From Salinisphaeraceae bacterium (lineage in GTDB: Bacteria; Pseudomonadota; Gammaproteobacteria; Nevskiales; Salinisphaeraceae): a stretch of DNA of 64,000 bases. Position 1 is the stretch's first letter. Each line of letters starts with the position of its first letter. Under the pieces are notes generated by a model. The model ran no database searches and was not told where the DNA came from. It saw only the letters and a program-made list of their open reading frames with translations. The translations under genes were made by a program, and so were the position numbers. Shown one piece after another: positions 16,051-28,901 of this stretch. Location: positions 48,174-112,173 of the forward strand of contig NYTH01000037.1 in NCBI GenBank assembly GCA_002683405.1. Reading direction: 5' to 3'.

Positions 16051-19000
16051 ACGAAAACGGCAAACACACGGCGGCGAGCGAACACGGCGGCCACGGCGAC
16101 TACACCAAGGGCCCGCTGGCGGGGCTGATCGCATCTTGCGCCCGCAACTGGCTGCTGACCCTCATGGTGGTGGCCGCGGCCAGCTTCTGGGGTTATCGCT
16201 CGCTAACGGGCGCCCCGCTGGACGCCATCCCCGACCTGTCCGACGTGCAGGTAATCGTGTTCACCGAGTGGACCGGGCGCAGCCCCGATCTGGTGGAGGA
16301 CCAGATTACCTACCCGCTGACCACCACCCTGCTGGCCGCGCCGGGGGTGGAGTTCGTGCGCGGGCAGTCCTTCATGGGGTTGTCTTTTGTCTATGCGATT
16401 TTCGAGGACGGCACGGATATCTACTGGGCGCGCTCGCGGGTGCTGGAATATCTGAACTCGGCCAGCCAAGACCTGCCCGAAGGCGTCAATCCCACCTTGG
16501 GGCCGGATGCCACCGGCGTGGGCTGGGTCTACCAGTACGCGCTGAAGGACAGCTCCGGCAAGCGCAGCCTGGCCGACCTGCGCAGTATTCAGGATTTCAA
16601 CCTCCGTTACGCGCTGGAATCTGTTGACGGCGTGGCGGAAGTCGCCTCGGTCGGCGGCTACGAAAAGGAATACCAGATCAACATCGACCCCAATCGGCTG
16701 GCTTCCTATGACATCCCCTTGCAAAAAGTCATCGAGGCCGTGCGCCGCTCGAACAACGACGTCGGCGGCCGTGTGCTGGAGGTCTCCGGCCACGAGCAGT
16801 TCATCCGCGGCCGCGGCTACGTGAAATCCACGGCGGACCTGGAAAAGGTGGTGCTGGGGGTCAATGACAACGGCGTACCCATCCGTGTGTCGGATGTGGC
16901 CAATGTCAGCCTCGGGCCCGCGCTACAGCGCGGCAGTGCCGAGCTTGATGGTAAAGGATTAACCGTGGGCGGCATCGTGGTGATGCGCTACGGCGAGAAT
17001 GCGCTGGACGTGATCGAGCGGGTCGAAACCCGCCTGGATGAGGCGCGTAAATCCCTGCCCGAAGGCGTGGAGATCGTACCCGTCTACGACCGCTCGGGCC
17101 TGATCGAGCGCGCCATCGATACGCTCAAGGTCACACTGGGCGAGGAGATGCTCATCGTCTCGGTGGTCATCATCGTGTTCCTGCTGCACCTGCGCTCGGC
17201 GCTGGTGGCGATCATCACCCTGCCCATCGCCATCCTGCTGTCGTTCATCCCCATGTATTACCAGGGGCTGACCGCCAACATCATGTCGCTGGGCGGCATC
17301 GCGGTGGCCATCGGGGCGATGGTGGACGCAGCTATCGCCATTGTGGAGAACATCCATCGAAGGCTGCACCTGCGCGCCGACGAGGATGGCGTCACACCCG
17401 GCGGGGACGCCCGCACACGAGTGATCATCGACGCAATGCAAGAGGTGGGGCCATCGATCTTCTTCGCTCTGCTGATCATCGCCGTGTCCTTTTTACCGGT
17501 ATTCGCACTGGAGGGCAGCGAAGGCAAATTGTTCAAACCGCTGGCCTGGACCAAGACCTATTCCATGTTCTTTGCCGCCCTGCTGTCGGTGACTCTAATC
17601 CCGGCTCTGGCCGTATTGGTGATCCGCGGCAAGATTCGCGGCGACAAGAGCTGGCTCAACCGAGGCCTGGTCGCCGGCTATGAGCCTGTGGTGCGGTTTG
17701 TGGTGCGTTTTCGCTGGGCCGTGCTCGGCATTGCGGGTTTGGCCTTGCTCTCCATCATTATTCCGTTGCGTGGTCTGGGCAACGAATTCATGCCGCCGCT
17801 CAACGAGGGTTCTATCCTGTACATGCCCACGGCGCTGCCCGGCATGTCCATCGCCGAGGCGCAGCAAACCCTGCAGACCATGGATCGTGAGTTGATGAAG
17901 TTCCCCGAAGTCGAGCGCGTGTTCGGCAAAGTGGGGCGTTCGACCAGCGCCACCGATCCGGCACCGCTGTCCATGATCGAAACCAACATCATGTTGAAGC
18001 CTAAAAAAGAGTGGCGCGAGGGCATGACCTGGGACAAGCTCATCGAGGAAATGGACCAGGAACTGCGCTTCCCCGGCATGCCCAATATCTGGTGGATGCC
18101 GATCCAGACGCGCACCCAGATGCTGGCCACCGGCATTCGGTCCTCGCTGGGCATCAAGGTGTTCGGGCCGGACCTGTCGGTGATCGAATCCACCGCCACC
18201 GACATAGAAGAGGCCCTGCAGGCCGACGAGCGGACCGCGCCCTTCACCCGCAGCGCCTTCGCCGAACGCACCACCGGCGGCTATTTTCTCGACTTCGACA
18301 TCGACCGTGAGGCCGCCGCCCGCTTCGGTCTGAATGTGGGTGATGTTCAGGACGTGATCGTCGCCGCCATGGGCGGCAAGGTGGTGTCGCAAACCGTGGA
18401 AGGCCGCGAGCGCTACAACATCCTGGTGCGTTACAACCGCGACTACCGCAGCGACCTGGAGGCGCTGGAACGCGTCTACGTGACCACTGCAACCGGCGCC
18501 GAAATCCCCATCACCCAGGTGGCGGACATCAACTTCAGAACCGGCCCGCCCATGATCCGCAACGAGGACGGCCAGTTGGTTGGCTTTGTATTCGTCGATG
18601 TGGGCGAGGGGCTCGGCATACCCGACTACGTAGCGCGCGCCAAGCAGGTGGTCGCCGACAACGTGGACGTGCCTGATGGCTACCGCTTGGCCTGGGCGGG
18701 ACAGTTCAAAAGCTATGAGCGGGCGAAGGCGCGACTGCAAATTCTGGTGCCACTGACGGTATTTCTGATCTTCTTCATGCTCTATTTCCACCGCAAATCG
18801 CTGATGGAAACTGCCGTGGTCATGCTCGCCCTGCCGTTCTCGCTGATCGGCAGCGTCTGGCTGCTGTGGCTGCTGGAGTACAAGCTCTCCGTGGCGGTGG
18901 CCGTCGGCATCATCGCCGTGGCAGGACTGGCCGTGGAGCTGGGCCTGCTGATGATGCTGTACCTGGATATTGCCTGGCGGCGCCACCGCGATGAAGGCCG

Positions 19001-19256
19001 CATGCGAAACGCCAACGATCTCATGGAGGCCATCGTCGAGGGCGCGGCCAAGCGCCTGCGCCCCAAGCTCATGACCGGCCTGGCCCTGTTCATGGGCCTG
19101 ATACCCATCATGTACTCGTCCGGCACCGGCGCGGATGTGATGAAACGCGTCGCCGCCCCCATGCTCGGCGGCGTGGGCACGGCGCTTGTCTTGGTGCTGA
19201 TCGTTTTCCCGGCAATTTTTGCGTTCTGGCGTGGAAAGGAACTGCGGAGCAGCTGA
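16044..19256 (+). CDS. cusA: CusA-like heavy-metal RND pump
   Basis: Inner-membrane proton-driven metal exporter, 1070 residues (family ~1030-1060). Twelve transmembrane segments are recognisable in two halves. The fourth helix carries IAVAIGAMVDAAIAIVENIH (near residue 415), the D-A-x5-E-N form found in monovalent-ion (CusA) pumps rather than the D-G form of CzcA. The periplasmic cleft region has WWMPIQTRTQMLATGIRS with the methionine typical of CusA substrate binding. It has a short His/Glu-rich N-terminal lead. It overlaps the adaptor gene by 7 bases. Substrate Cu(I)/Ag(I) is inferred from motif and context. Confidence 0.92.
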   Translation: MVDENGKHTAASEHGGHGDYTKGPLAGLIASCARNWLLTLMVVAAASFWGYRSLTGAPLDAIPDLSDVQVIVFTEWTGRSPDLVEDQITYPLTTTLLAAPGVEFVRGQSFMGLSFVYAIFEDGTDIYWARSRVLEYLNSASQDLPEGVNPTLGPDATGVGWVYQYALKDSSGKRSLADLRSIQDFNLRYALESVDGVAEVASVGGYEKEYQINIDPNRLASYDIPLQKVIEAVRRSNNDVGGRVLEVSGHEQFIRGRGYVKSTADLEKVVLGVNDNGVPIRVSDVANVSLGPALQRGSAELDGKGLTVGGIVVMRYGENALDVIERVETRLDEARKSLPEGVEIVPVYDRSGLIERAIDTLKVTLGEEMLIVSVVIIVFLLHLRSALVAIITLPIAILLSFIPMYYQGLTANIMSLGGIAVAIGAMVDAAIAIVENIHRRLHLRADEDGVTPGGDARTRVIIDAMQEVGPSIFFALLIIAVSFLPVFALEGSEGKLFKPLAWTKTYSMFFAALLSVTLIPALAVLVIRGKIRGDKSWLNRGLVAGYEPVVRFVVRFRWAVLGIAGLALLSIIIPLRGLGNEFMPPLNEGSILYMPTALPGMSIAEAQQTLQTMDRELMKFPEVERVFGKVGRSTSATDPAPLSMIETNIMLKPKKEWREGMTWDKLIEEMDQELRFPGMPNIWWMPIQTRTQMLATGIRSSLGIKVFGPDLSVIESTATDIEEALQADERTAPFTRSAFAERTTGGYFLDFDIDREAAARFGLNVGDVQDVIVAAMGGKVVSQTVEGRERYNILVRYNRDYRSDLEALERVYVTTATGAEIPITQVADINFRTGPPMIRNEDGQLVGFVFVDVGEGLGIPDYVARAKQVVADNVDVPDGYRLAWAGQFKSYERAKARLQILVPLTVFLIFFMLYFHRKSLMETAVVMLALPFSLIGSVWLLWLLEYKLSVAVAVGIIAVAGLAVELGLLMMLYLDIAWRRHRDEGRMRNANDLMEAIVEGAAKRLRPKLMTGLALFMGLIPIMYSSGTGADVMKRVAAPMLGGVGTALVLVLIVFPAIFAFWRGKELRSS

Positions 19257-19275
19257 AGAAAAAGAGTCAACCTAT

Positions 19276-19312
19276 AAAACCGATTGACAATCGGTTTTCG
19301 TAGATCGATACT
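19276..19312 (+). promoter_or_regulatory. BlaI-type operator on a sigma70 promoter
   Basis: A perfect inverted repeat with 11-base arms, AAAACCGATTG (19276-19286) and its complement (19288-19298), around a single A. It overlaps a consensus -35 TTGACA (19284-19289); a -10 GATACT (19307-19312) follows 17 bases later. A repressor bound here would block the blaI-like operon. The same hairpin followed by TTTT could also terminate cusA transcripts. Confidence 0.75.
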
Positions 19313-19345
19313 GCAGCCAAGATGTTCAGCGGGAGTCTTAATAAT

Positions 19346-19765
19346 ATGCCTGGCCAAGTCATTACGCTGCCACTGGGACAATTGGAGATCGATGTCCTGG
19401 AGTATCTTTGGTCCCACGGCCCGGCAGACGTCAAAAGCGTACACGCGGTACTGGGTAAGGGTAGTCGACGCAGCCTGAATACGGTGCAGTCTACTCTGGA
19501 CCGCCTGTTCCGAAAGGGACTCTTGAGCCGCGAAAAGGTCAGCCGCGCCTTTCTTTATAGCCCGGCCGTGGAACGCGAGACGCTGTTACTCGACACCATG
19601 GGTCAGATCGCCAACCAGCTCGGCGCCCGCGATACCGGCGCCCTTATGGCGTCTTTCGTGCAGCGGGCCGAGCAAGACGACCCCGGCAACCTGGACCGTC
19701 TGCAGCAGCTGATTGACGAGCGGCGTAAGCGGCGTGGCGACGGCGGGGACGATCACGATGAATAA
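19346..19765 (+). CDS. BlaI/MecI/CopY-family repressor
   Basis: A 139-residue winged-helix repressor. The ATG at 19346 is chosen because GGGAG lies 10 bases upstream; an in-frame ATG at 19322 exists. The core LEIDVLEYLWSHGPADVKSVHAV plus SLNTVQSTLDRLFRKGLLSREK is the classic BlaI winged-helix pattern, followed by a dimerisation helix and a charged tail (RRKRRGDGGDDHDE). The gene overlaps the following M56 peptidase gene by 8 bases, making a repressor/sensor-protease pair. It probably binds the palindrome at 19276-19298 and controls itself and the downstream RND operon. Confidence 0.88.
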   Translation: MPGQVITLPLGQLEIDVLEYLWSHGPADVKSVHAVLGKGSRRSLNTVQSTLDRLFRKGLLSREKVSRAFLYSPAVERETLLLDTMGQIANQLGARDTGALMASFVQRAEQDDPGNLDRLQQLIDERRKRRGDGGDDHDE

Positions 19766-20771
19766 TGTGTTCGACAGCCTCACCGTTTATCTTTTGCTGG
19801 CAGCGATTGGCGCCGGGGCCGGCGCCTTTTTGAGCGCCGGCCTTTATCTGAGCGGCAGCCGGCGTCTGAAGACCTGCCCACCCAGCCTGCGCCAGCACCT
19901 GCTACTGGCCTTGCTCGCCTGTCCACTGCTTGGTGCGCTGGCTTTGGTGCTGTCCATGTCAATGCCCATCGCACCAGCGGCGGCGCTGTTTGCCGGGGGC
20001 GCTGAAGCGGCGCACTGCGGCAATCACCCCACCCTGCATCACGCCTGGTGCCAGTGGCATGCCCCCCAAATCGTGCTCCCCGGCTGGCTTACCGCCTTGG
20101 TATCGCTGATCTTCACGGCGTGGCTTGGCTTGGCCGTGCGCGGGGTCATGCGCATGCTGGCCGCGGCCCGGCGCTTAGGTTTAATGCGAAACATGGGTCG
20201 GTGGCAGGCGGATGACGGTTACTGGTTGCTGCCGTTGCGCCGCCCGCTGGCTTTTGCCGCCGGCCTGTTTGGCGGCCAAGCCTTCATGAGCGTCGGTTTG
20301 CGAGAGCACTTGTCGCACGAACAACTCGCCATCGTTCTGGAGCACGAACACAGCCATATCCGTCACCGCGACATGTTGACCAGTGTACTGGTGAGCTTCC
20401 TGGCTCGCCTACAGGCACCGCGGGTGGCTCGCCGGATACGCGCGGACTGGGCGCTGGCGGTGGAACAACGCTGTGACGATACCGTAGCGCGAACCACCGG
20501 CGACCGACTGGCGGTGGCCGATTGCCTGGTGGCGGTGGCCCGCCTGCAACAGGACCGCGAGCCAGCCGTTGCCGGCGACCACGCCTGTCACCTGCTGGAT
20601 GACAACCTCTCGGCCAGGGTAACCGCCCTGCTCGAAGAACCACCCGCACCCCGCCGGGCACTCGTATTCGTCCCCGCCGGCCTGACTACCGCCGCCGTCA
20701 TGGCCGCGCTCGCAAGCGGCCCGCAAATGCACCGCTGGGCAGAACTGCTGCTCCCTCTGGCAGCGCCATGA
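19758..20771 (+). CDS. BlaR1/MecR1-like M56 membrane metallopeptidase
   Basis: A 337-residue membrane protein starting at ATG 19758 inside the end of the repressor gene. It has at least three hydrophobic segments (VYLLLAAIGAGAGAFL near the start, LLLALLACPLLGALALVL, and WLTALVSLIFTAWLGLAV) and the zinc-protease motif HEHSH in IVLEHEHSHIRHRD, followed by the characteristic AVEQRCDDTVA. It lacks a beta-lactam-binding sensor domain, so it should respond to something else, by context metal. By analogy it would cleave or inactivate the BlaI-like repressor. It overlaps the next gene by 4 bases. Confidence 0.85.
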   Translation: MNNVFDSLTVYLLLAAIGAGAGAFLSAGLYLSGSRRLKTCPPSLRQHLLLALLACPLLGALALVLSMSMPIAPAAALFAGGAEAAHCGNHPTLHHAWCQWHAPQIVLPGWLTALVSLIFTAWLGLAVRGVMRMLAAARRLGLMRNMGRWQADDGYWLLPLRRPLAFAAGLFGGQAFMSVGLREHLSHEQLAIVLEHEHSHIRHRDMLTSVLVSFLARLQAPRVARRIRADWALAVEQRCDDTVARTTGDRLAVADCLVAVARLQQDREPAVAGDHACHLLDDNLSARVTALLEEPPAPRRALVFVPAGLTTAAVMAALASGPQMHRWAELLLPLAAP

Positions 20772-22024
20772 CCCGGCACAAACGCATTCAGGCCAGCCCC
20801 GCCGCGCTGGCCGCGGGGCTGTTTTGCCTCGCGGCGGTTGCGACGGCCCACCCCGAGCCTGCCGGACTCACCCTGACACAAGCCGAACGCCAGGCACTGG
20901 CGCGCGGGAACGTGGCGCGTTTGCTGGCCGGTAGACAAGCACGGGCTCGCGGCGAACTGACCACCGCCAGCACTTGGCCAAACCCTGAATTATCGCTTTC
21001 GCAGGAGTCCACCGACCTGGCAGAGACCACTTCCCGCGAGCGCTTTTTGTGGGTGTACCAGGACTTCGACCTCTCGGGCGAGCGCGGCTTGCGACAACAG
21101 TCGGCCCGGGCCGGGCTGGCCGCCAGTGAGTTTCGTGTGGCCGCTGCCCGGCGCGAAATATCGCGGCAGGTCCGCACGCGCTTTGCCCAGGTGCTCCACC
21201 GGCAGGCGCAAGGCATGGCGATAAGCGCCAAGCGTGAGCGGCTCGCGGAACTCGTAGCCATCGCCCGCAAGCAGGAGCGCGCCGGCCAAGCGGCGGCCTA
21301 CGACGTGCTGCGCCTGGAACGGGCCGCAGCCGAAATGGATATCCGGGCCGCCGAAATCGGCGCCGAGCGCGAACACGCTCGTGCCCGTTTGGCCGCGCTG
21401 CTAGACCATGACCCGGCGAAATCGCTACCCGCTCTGAGCGGAACACTGGCGCCATCCGCACCGCCGCCGCTGGAAACCCTGCTGGACGATCTGCCGGGTC
21501 TGCCGCGCTTGCAGGCCCTGCAAACCCAAGCCCGTGCCAATCGCTTGACTGCCAAGGCCGAGGGCCGGGCCGCCATTCCCGACGTCACCCTGGGCCTGGG
21601 CCGCAAGGAACAGCAGGAATTCGGCCGCAGCTTTGACGGCAACCTGATCAGCCTCGGACTGAGCATTCCGCTGTTCGACCGCAATCAGGGCGAGCGGGCC
21701 AGCGCCCGCGCGGCCGCTGATATCAGCGAGGCCGAGTATCGTTTGGCGCTGGCCGAACACCGCGGGGAAGTGCGCGGCCGTTGGTTGCAACTAAGGGAAC
21801 TGCGGCAAAGCGCCGAGCGCTTCAGCCAGCACCACGCTGAATCCAGCCGGCGCCTGCTACGGGCCGCCGAATCCGGCTATCGCGGCGCCGAGGTGGGCGT
21901 ACTGGAGCTCGTCGATGCCTACACCAGCGCACTGGATACCGAACTGCGCTTGCTGGATCTACAGAAACAGGCGCGCGACGCGCACATCGAATTGCAGGCA
22001 CTTACCCAAGGAGGCAATCCGTGA
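20768..22024 (+). CDS. TolC-family outer-membrane channel of second RND system
   Basis: A 418-residue CzcC-like outer-membrane factor. Signal peptide at residues ~10-28 (LAAGLFCLAAVATAHP), then the repeated helical-hairpin organisation (GLTLTQAERQALARGN; the C-terminal GAEVGVLELVDAYTSALDTE). The start overlaps the M56 peptidase stop (ATGA) and the stop overlaps the next small gene (GTGA), so the whole set is one transcript. It exports metal with the adaptor and pump at 22271 and 23837. Confidence 0.9.
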   Translation: MTRHKRIQASPAALAAGLFCLAAVATAHPEPAGLTLTQAERQALARGNVARLLAGRQARARGELTTASTWPNPELSLSQESTDLAETTSRERFLWVYQDFDLSGERGLRQQSARAGLAASEFRVAAARREISRQVRTRFAQVLHRQAQGMAISAKRERLAELVAIARKQERAGQAAAYDVLRLERAAAEMDIRAAEIGAEREHARARLAALLDHDPAKSLPALSGTLAPSAPPPLETLLDDLPGLPRLQALQTQARANRLTAKAEGRAAIPDVTLGLGRKEQQEFGRSFDGNLISLGLSIPLFDRNQGERASARAAADISEAEYRLALAEHRGEVRGRWLQLRELRQSAERFSQHHAESSRRLLRAAESGYRGAEVGVLELVDAYTSALDTELRLLDLQKQARDAHIELQALTQGGNP

Positions 22025-22287
22025 ATACAACCCTATCCGCCTTACTGTTGATCGCGTTGCTAGCACTAGCCGCCTGCAACAGTGACAGCGCACCCCAGAC
22101 AAACACCGGCGACAGCCACGATCACGCCGAAGGCTCGTCTCATCCGCCGCACGCCGAGCCCGCGCCCGAAACTCAGGCCTATTACGGCGATGACGAAGCT
22201 GTAGGCGAATCCCTCCCCGCGACCAACGAAGCGCCAGACAGCGACGAGCACGGACATGACGAAGACGGACATGGTCACAAACATTAA
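22021..22287 (+). CDS. Small His-rich lipoprotein
   Basis: An 88-residue exported lipoprotein: hydrophobic signal with lipobox LAAC at residues ~16-19, then a short Asp/Glu/His-rich domain ending HGHDEDGHGHKH. It starts with GTG in a 4-base overlap with the channel gene and overlaps the adaptor reading frame. The His clusters suggest periplasmic binding of divalent metal for the RND system. There is no known family; the start is fixed by the overlap. Confidence 0.7.
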   Translation: MNTTLSALLLIALLALAACNSDSAPQTNTGDSHDHAEGSSHPPHAEPAPETQAYYGDDEAVGESLPATNEAPDSDEHGHDEDGHGHKH

Positions 22288-23824
22288 GCACGCCCTACTG
22301 TGCCTGGCGCTGGCGGGTTTGCTCGCCAGCTGCGGACGGGACTCGCAGCCCCATGACGAGCATGCCGGCCACGCGGGCGAGCGCGAGACCGAGCGTCCGG
22401 CGCTGGTGTACACCCATTACACCGAGCAAAGCGAACTGTTCGCGGAGTTTCCGGCGCTGGTCGCGGGCGAGGGCTCGCGCTTTGCCGCCCATATCACCCG
22501 GCTGGCGGATTTCAGCCCCGCGCGCGAAGGCACGATGAACGTGCGGCTCAGCCAGGACGGTGAAACCCGCGCCCGTTTCAAGGTGGACGCGCCCGCGGGG
22601 CCGGGCATTTTCACCCCAACGGTGACCCCGCGTGCGGCGGGCGTCTATGGCTTGAGTCTGCAGGTTTCCGCCCCGGGCATCGAGACGATGCATCGGCTCG
22701 GCAAGGTAAAAGTGTTCGCCAGCCGCGAGGCGGTCGACGTGCATCAGGACGAGCCAGAGGGCGAGATAAGCTATCTGAAGGAACAGCAGTGGCAGGGTGA
22801 GTTCGCCACCGAAGTTGCCGTCACGCGCCGGCTGCGGGCCTCGGTATACGCCACCGCCGAACTGCGCCCGCCGGGCGACCGCGCGGCCCGGGTGCGTGCC
22901 CCGGCCGAGGGCCTGTTCGCGGCCTACGGCAAAAGCTTCCCCGTGGTCGGTGCGAAGGTAAAAAAGGGGCAGCGTCTGGGCACGCTGCGCGCGCGCCTGG
23001 CGGTCGGGGTCGATTTGTCCAGCCTGCGGCTGGCGGTGGAACGGGCCCGGGCCGATGCGCGTTTGGCCGGGCAGAACCTGGAGCGGCTGCAGGGCCTGCT
23101 GGCCGACGGCGCGGTCGCCGCCTACCGGGTGCGCGAGGCCGAAAACGATGCCGGCGTGGCACGGGCCGAGCTGGATGCGGCCTGGCAACGGTTGGCGCAA
23201 TATCAAGGCGGTGCTGACGATGCCGGCGTGCCGGTAATCGCCCCCATCGCCGGTCGTATCGTGTCGGTGGCGGTGGCCCCGGGCGAGTTCGTTTCGCCCG
23301 ACCAGGAACTGCTGCAAATCGCCGGCGGCGACAAGCGCTGGCTGGAAGCCCGCATCCCGGAGGCCGCCGCGCAGCGGCTGCGCCAACCCACCGGCGCCTG
23401 GTACGAGGTGAAAGGCGATCCCCGCGAACTGCGGGTGGGTGACAACGCCCGGCTGATTACCGCCGGCGGGGTGATCGACCCGGTCAGCCGCACGGTCCCG
23501 GTGATCTTCGAGTTCGAGGAAACCGGTATCACACCGCTACTGGGCCGCGGCATGGACGCCCGCGTGTATACGGGGGAGACCATCGAAACGCTGGCCATAC
23601 CCCGCAGCGCCGTAATCGACGACGACGGCCAGCCCGTGGTGTTCGTGCAGACCGGCGGCGAGACCTTCGCGCGCCGGACCGTCACTTTAGGTCTGCGCGG
23701 CGCCGACTACGTGGCCGTACAGGCCGGCCTGCAAGCCGGCGAACGGGTGGTCAGCCGCGGCGCCTACGACGTGCGCCTGGCCGCGGCCTCGCCGGCCGAG
23801 GCCGGCCACGGCCACGCGCATTAG
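22271..23824 (+). CDS. CzcB-like periplasmic adaptor (lipoprotein)
   Basis: A 517-residue membrane-fusion protein of the second RND system. The preferred ATG is at 22271 (MVTNIKHALL); an in-frame ATG at 22256 also exists. Lipobox LLASC is followed by His-rich DEHAGHAG, then a beta-rich N-terminal domain (~50-165), the barrel-sandwich halves (RVRAPAEGLFAAYGKSFPV and PVIAPIAGRIVSVAVAPGEF) around a coiled-coil hairpin (LAVERARADARLAGQNLERL), and a beta-barrel. The C-terminus is GHGHAH. It precedes the pump gene by 12 bases. Confidence 0.9.
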   Translation: MVTNIKHALLCLALAGLLASCGRDSQPHDEHAGHAGERETERPALVYTHYTEQSELFAEFPALVAGEGSRFAAHITRLADFSPAREGTMNVRLSQDGETRARFKVDAPAGPGIFTPTVTPRAAGVYGLSLQVSAPGIETMHRLGKVKVFASREAVDVHQDEPEGEISYLKEQQWQGEFATEVAVTRRLRASVYATAELRPPGDRAARVRAPAEGLFAAYGKSFPVVGAKVKKGQRLGTLRARLAVGVDLSSLRLAVERARADARLAGQNLERLQGLLADGAVAAYRVREAENDAGVARAELDAAWQRLAQYQGGADDAGVPVIAPIAGRIVSVAVAPGEFVSPDQELLQIAGGDKRWLEARIPEAAAQRLRQPTGAWYEVKGDPRELRVGDNARLITAGGVIDPVSRTVPVIFEFEETGITPLLGRGMDARVYTGETIETLAIPRSAVIDDDGQPVVFVQTGGETFARRTVTLGLRGADYVAVQAGLQAGERVVSRGAYDVRLAAASPAEAGHGHAH

Positions 23825-23836
23825 GTCCGGCTCATC

Positions 23837-26966
<3,130 letters not shown>

Positions 26967-26977
<11 letters not shown>

Positions 26978-27935
26978 CGATCTCGCTCCCTGGCAGCACG
27001 GCCACGGATTCGGACAAGACCAAAAACGCGCCGGCGAGCGCCGCACCCTCGTCGTGGTGGCACTTACCCTGGTTACGATGGTGGTCGAGATCGCCTCGGG
27101 CATCGTCTACGGCTCGCTCGCGTTACTTGCGGACGGGCTGCACATGGGCTCGCACGCGGTGGCGCTGGGCATCGCCGCGTTTGCCTACGTCTACGCCCGC
27201 CGCCACGCCCACGACCCCCGCTTTTCCTTCGGCACCGGCAAGGTCAATGCTCTGGGCGGATTTACCGGCGCGGTATTGCTCGCCGGCTTCGCGGCGGTGA
27301 TGGCCGTGGAAAGCCTGCAGCGCTTTTTCAACCCGGTGGTTATTGCTTTCGACAAGGCCATTGCCGTGGCCGTGATCGGCCTGCTGGTCAATGGCGTCTG
27401 CGCGTGGATACTTGGCGATGGCGGGGGCGACGACGGGGGCGACCGCGAACACTCGCCCAGTCACGGCGACGTCGGCCATCACCACCACCATCACCATCAT
27501 GGCCAGGACCACAATCGACGCTCGGCGTATTTCCATGTACTGGCCGATGCGTTGACCTCGCTGCTGGCGATTGTGGCCCTGCTGGCGGCCAAGTACCTGG
27601 GCTGGCAGTGGATGGACCCGGCCATGGGGATCGTCGGCGCGGTGCTGGTCACCCGCTGGGCCTGCGGCCTGCTGCGCGACAGCGGCGGCGTGCTCCTGGA
27701 CCGGCAGAACCCCGATCTCGAGACCGCCATCCGGCACAGCCTGGAGCACGGCGAAGAACGAATCAGCGATCTGCACGTCTGGTCCATCGGACCGGGCCTG
27801 CACGCCGCCATAGTCGCGCTGGTCAGCGACCAGCCCCGCCCGGCGCACTACTACCGGGACAAATTGCGGGACGAGATGCCCGGCCTAGTACATGTAACGG
27901 TACAAGTGGAGCGCTGTACCAAGATGGCCGATTGA
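26967..27935 (+). CDS. dmeF: CDF-family divalent metal exporter (DmeF-like)
   Basis: A 322-residue inner-membrane cation diffusion facilitator. Start at ATG 26967 with GGGGAG upstream; the 5' end overlaps the RND gene. Six helices are visible, with the metal-site motif LLADGLHMGSHAVAL in helix 2 and FHVLADALTSLLAIV in helix 5 (HxxxD pair). A His-rich cytoplasmic loop between helices 4 and 5 contains eight consecutive histidines, as in DmeF-type Co/Ni exporters. The C-terminal domain ISDLHVWSIGPGLHAAIVALV is the CDF dimerisation fold. The Co/Ni assignment follows family resemblance. Confidence 0.88.
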
Positions 27936-27940
27936 ACGCT

Positions 27941-28885
27941 GTGGGCGACCGATTCAACAGGGCGCAGTTGCTGCACTGTCTGGCACTCATCGGCGCGGCA
28001 TTGCTGTTTGGCTGCCAGGACGATCAGCAGCCGGGTGAGCCGATAGCGGCGCCCAAGGGAGAACACGGCACCGCGATTATGCAACGGGCCCGGGCCGGCG
28101 ACGCCGAGGCGCAGAATACGATGGGTAAGGCCCTTGCCATGGGTGAGGGCCTGCCGCGTGACCGCGGGCAGGCCGCGGTCTGGTTCCGTCGGGCCGCGCG
28201 GCAAGGCCATGCACAGGCCCAGTACAACCTGGCTGTCTTGTTGCTGGAGCCGGAGACCGGGGCTAAAAAACCGGCCGAGGCGCGGCGCTGGCTGGAAAAA
28301 GCGGCAAACTCAGGCCTTGCGCCGGCCCAATACCGGCTAGCGGGGCTCCTGCGCTCCGGCACCGGCGGTCCCGAAGACCCGGCGGCCGCGGCCCGCCACT
28401 ACCGCGCCGCAGCCGAGCAAGGGAATGTACGCAGCCAGTACAACCTGGGACTGATGTTTCAACTCGGTCGGGGCGTAGCCCCGGACGATGAGCAAGCGGA
28501 GTATTGGTACAGGCAGGCTGCTAATCAGAACCTGCCACAGGCGCAGCTCAAACTGGGCAATTTCTACCAGGCCGGCCGCGGCGTCGCGCAAAGCGATAGC
28601 GAAGCGGTGAAGTGGTTTCGGCGCGCAGCGATGGCCGGCTATGCCGTCGCTCAGTCGAATCTCGCAACCATGTACGCAGCGTGCAGAGGCGTCGAACAAG
28701 ACCCGGTGATCGCATACGCTTGGTTCGAACTCGCCAGGAGAGGCGGATTGGCGCAGGCAGGAGAATGGCAGCAGAGTTTGAAACAGAAACTTAGCCGCTC
28801 ACAGCGCAAAGCCGGATTAAAGCGGGCGGAGCATTTTCAGGCCCGTATTTCTGCTGTGAGTAAAACACACAAGCGAAGTTATTGA
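27941..28885 (+). CDS. Sel1-repeat lipoprotein
   Basis: A 314-residue exported protein, probably starting at GTG 27941, five bases after the dmeF stop (the frame is open further upstream but overlaps dmeF). Signal region with lipobox LLFGC, then about six Sel1/TPR-like repeats (AQNTMGKALAMGEGLPRD..., AQYNLAVLLL..., SQYNLGLMFQLGRGV..., AQLKLGNFYQAGRGV..., AQSNLATMYAACRGV). Sel1 repeats are protein-interaction scaffolds. A paralogue sits in the czc operon at 44155-45162, again beside an RND system. The precise role is unknown. Confidence 0.8.
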   Translation: MGDRFNRAQLLHCLALIGAALLFGCQDDQQPGEPIAAPKGEHGTAIMQRARAGDAEAQNTMGKALAMGEGLPRDRGQAAVWFRRAARQGHAQAQYNLAVLLLEPETGAKKPAEARRWLEKAANSGLAPAQYRLAGLLRSGTGGPEDPAAAARHYRAAAEQGNVRSQYNLGLMFQLGRGVAPDDEQAEYWYRQAANQNLPQAQLKLGNFYQAGRGVAQSDSEAVKWFRRAAMAGYAVAQSNLATMYAACRGVEQDPVIAYAWFELARRGGLAQAGEWQQSLKQKLSRSQRKAGLKRAEHFQARISAVSKTHKRSY

Positions 28886-28901
28886 ACTCTTCGACGTTGC
28901 T

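Noticed and set aside
17595..18986. Long minus-strand open frame of 463 codons opposite cusA
   Set aside because: Shadow of the G+C-rich pump gene: His/Gln/Gly-rich translation with no domain. The plus strand encodes an unmistakable RND pump. Similar long antisense frames opposite the other pumps were rejected for the same reason.
27404..27940. Upstream 179 codons of the frame that contains the Sel1 lipoprotein
   Set aside because: They overlap dmeF in another frame and read as Arg/Pro/Gly-rich noise. The lipoprotein signal begins only after 27941.
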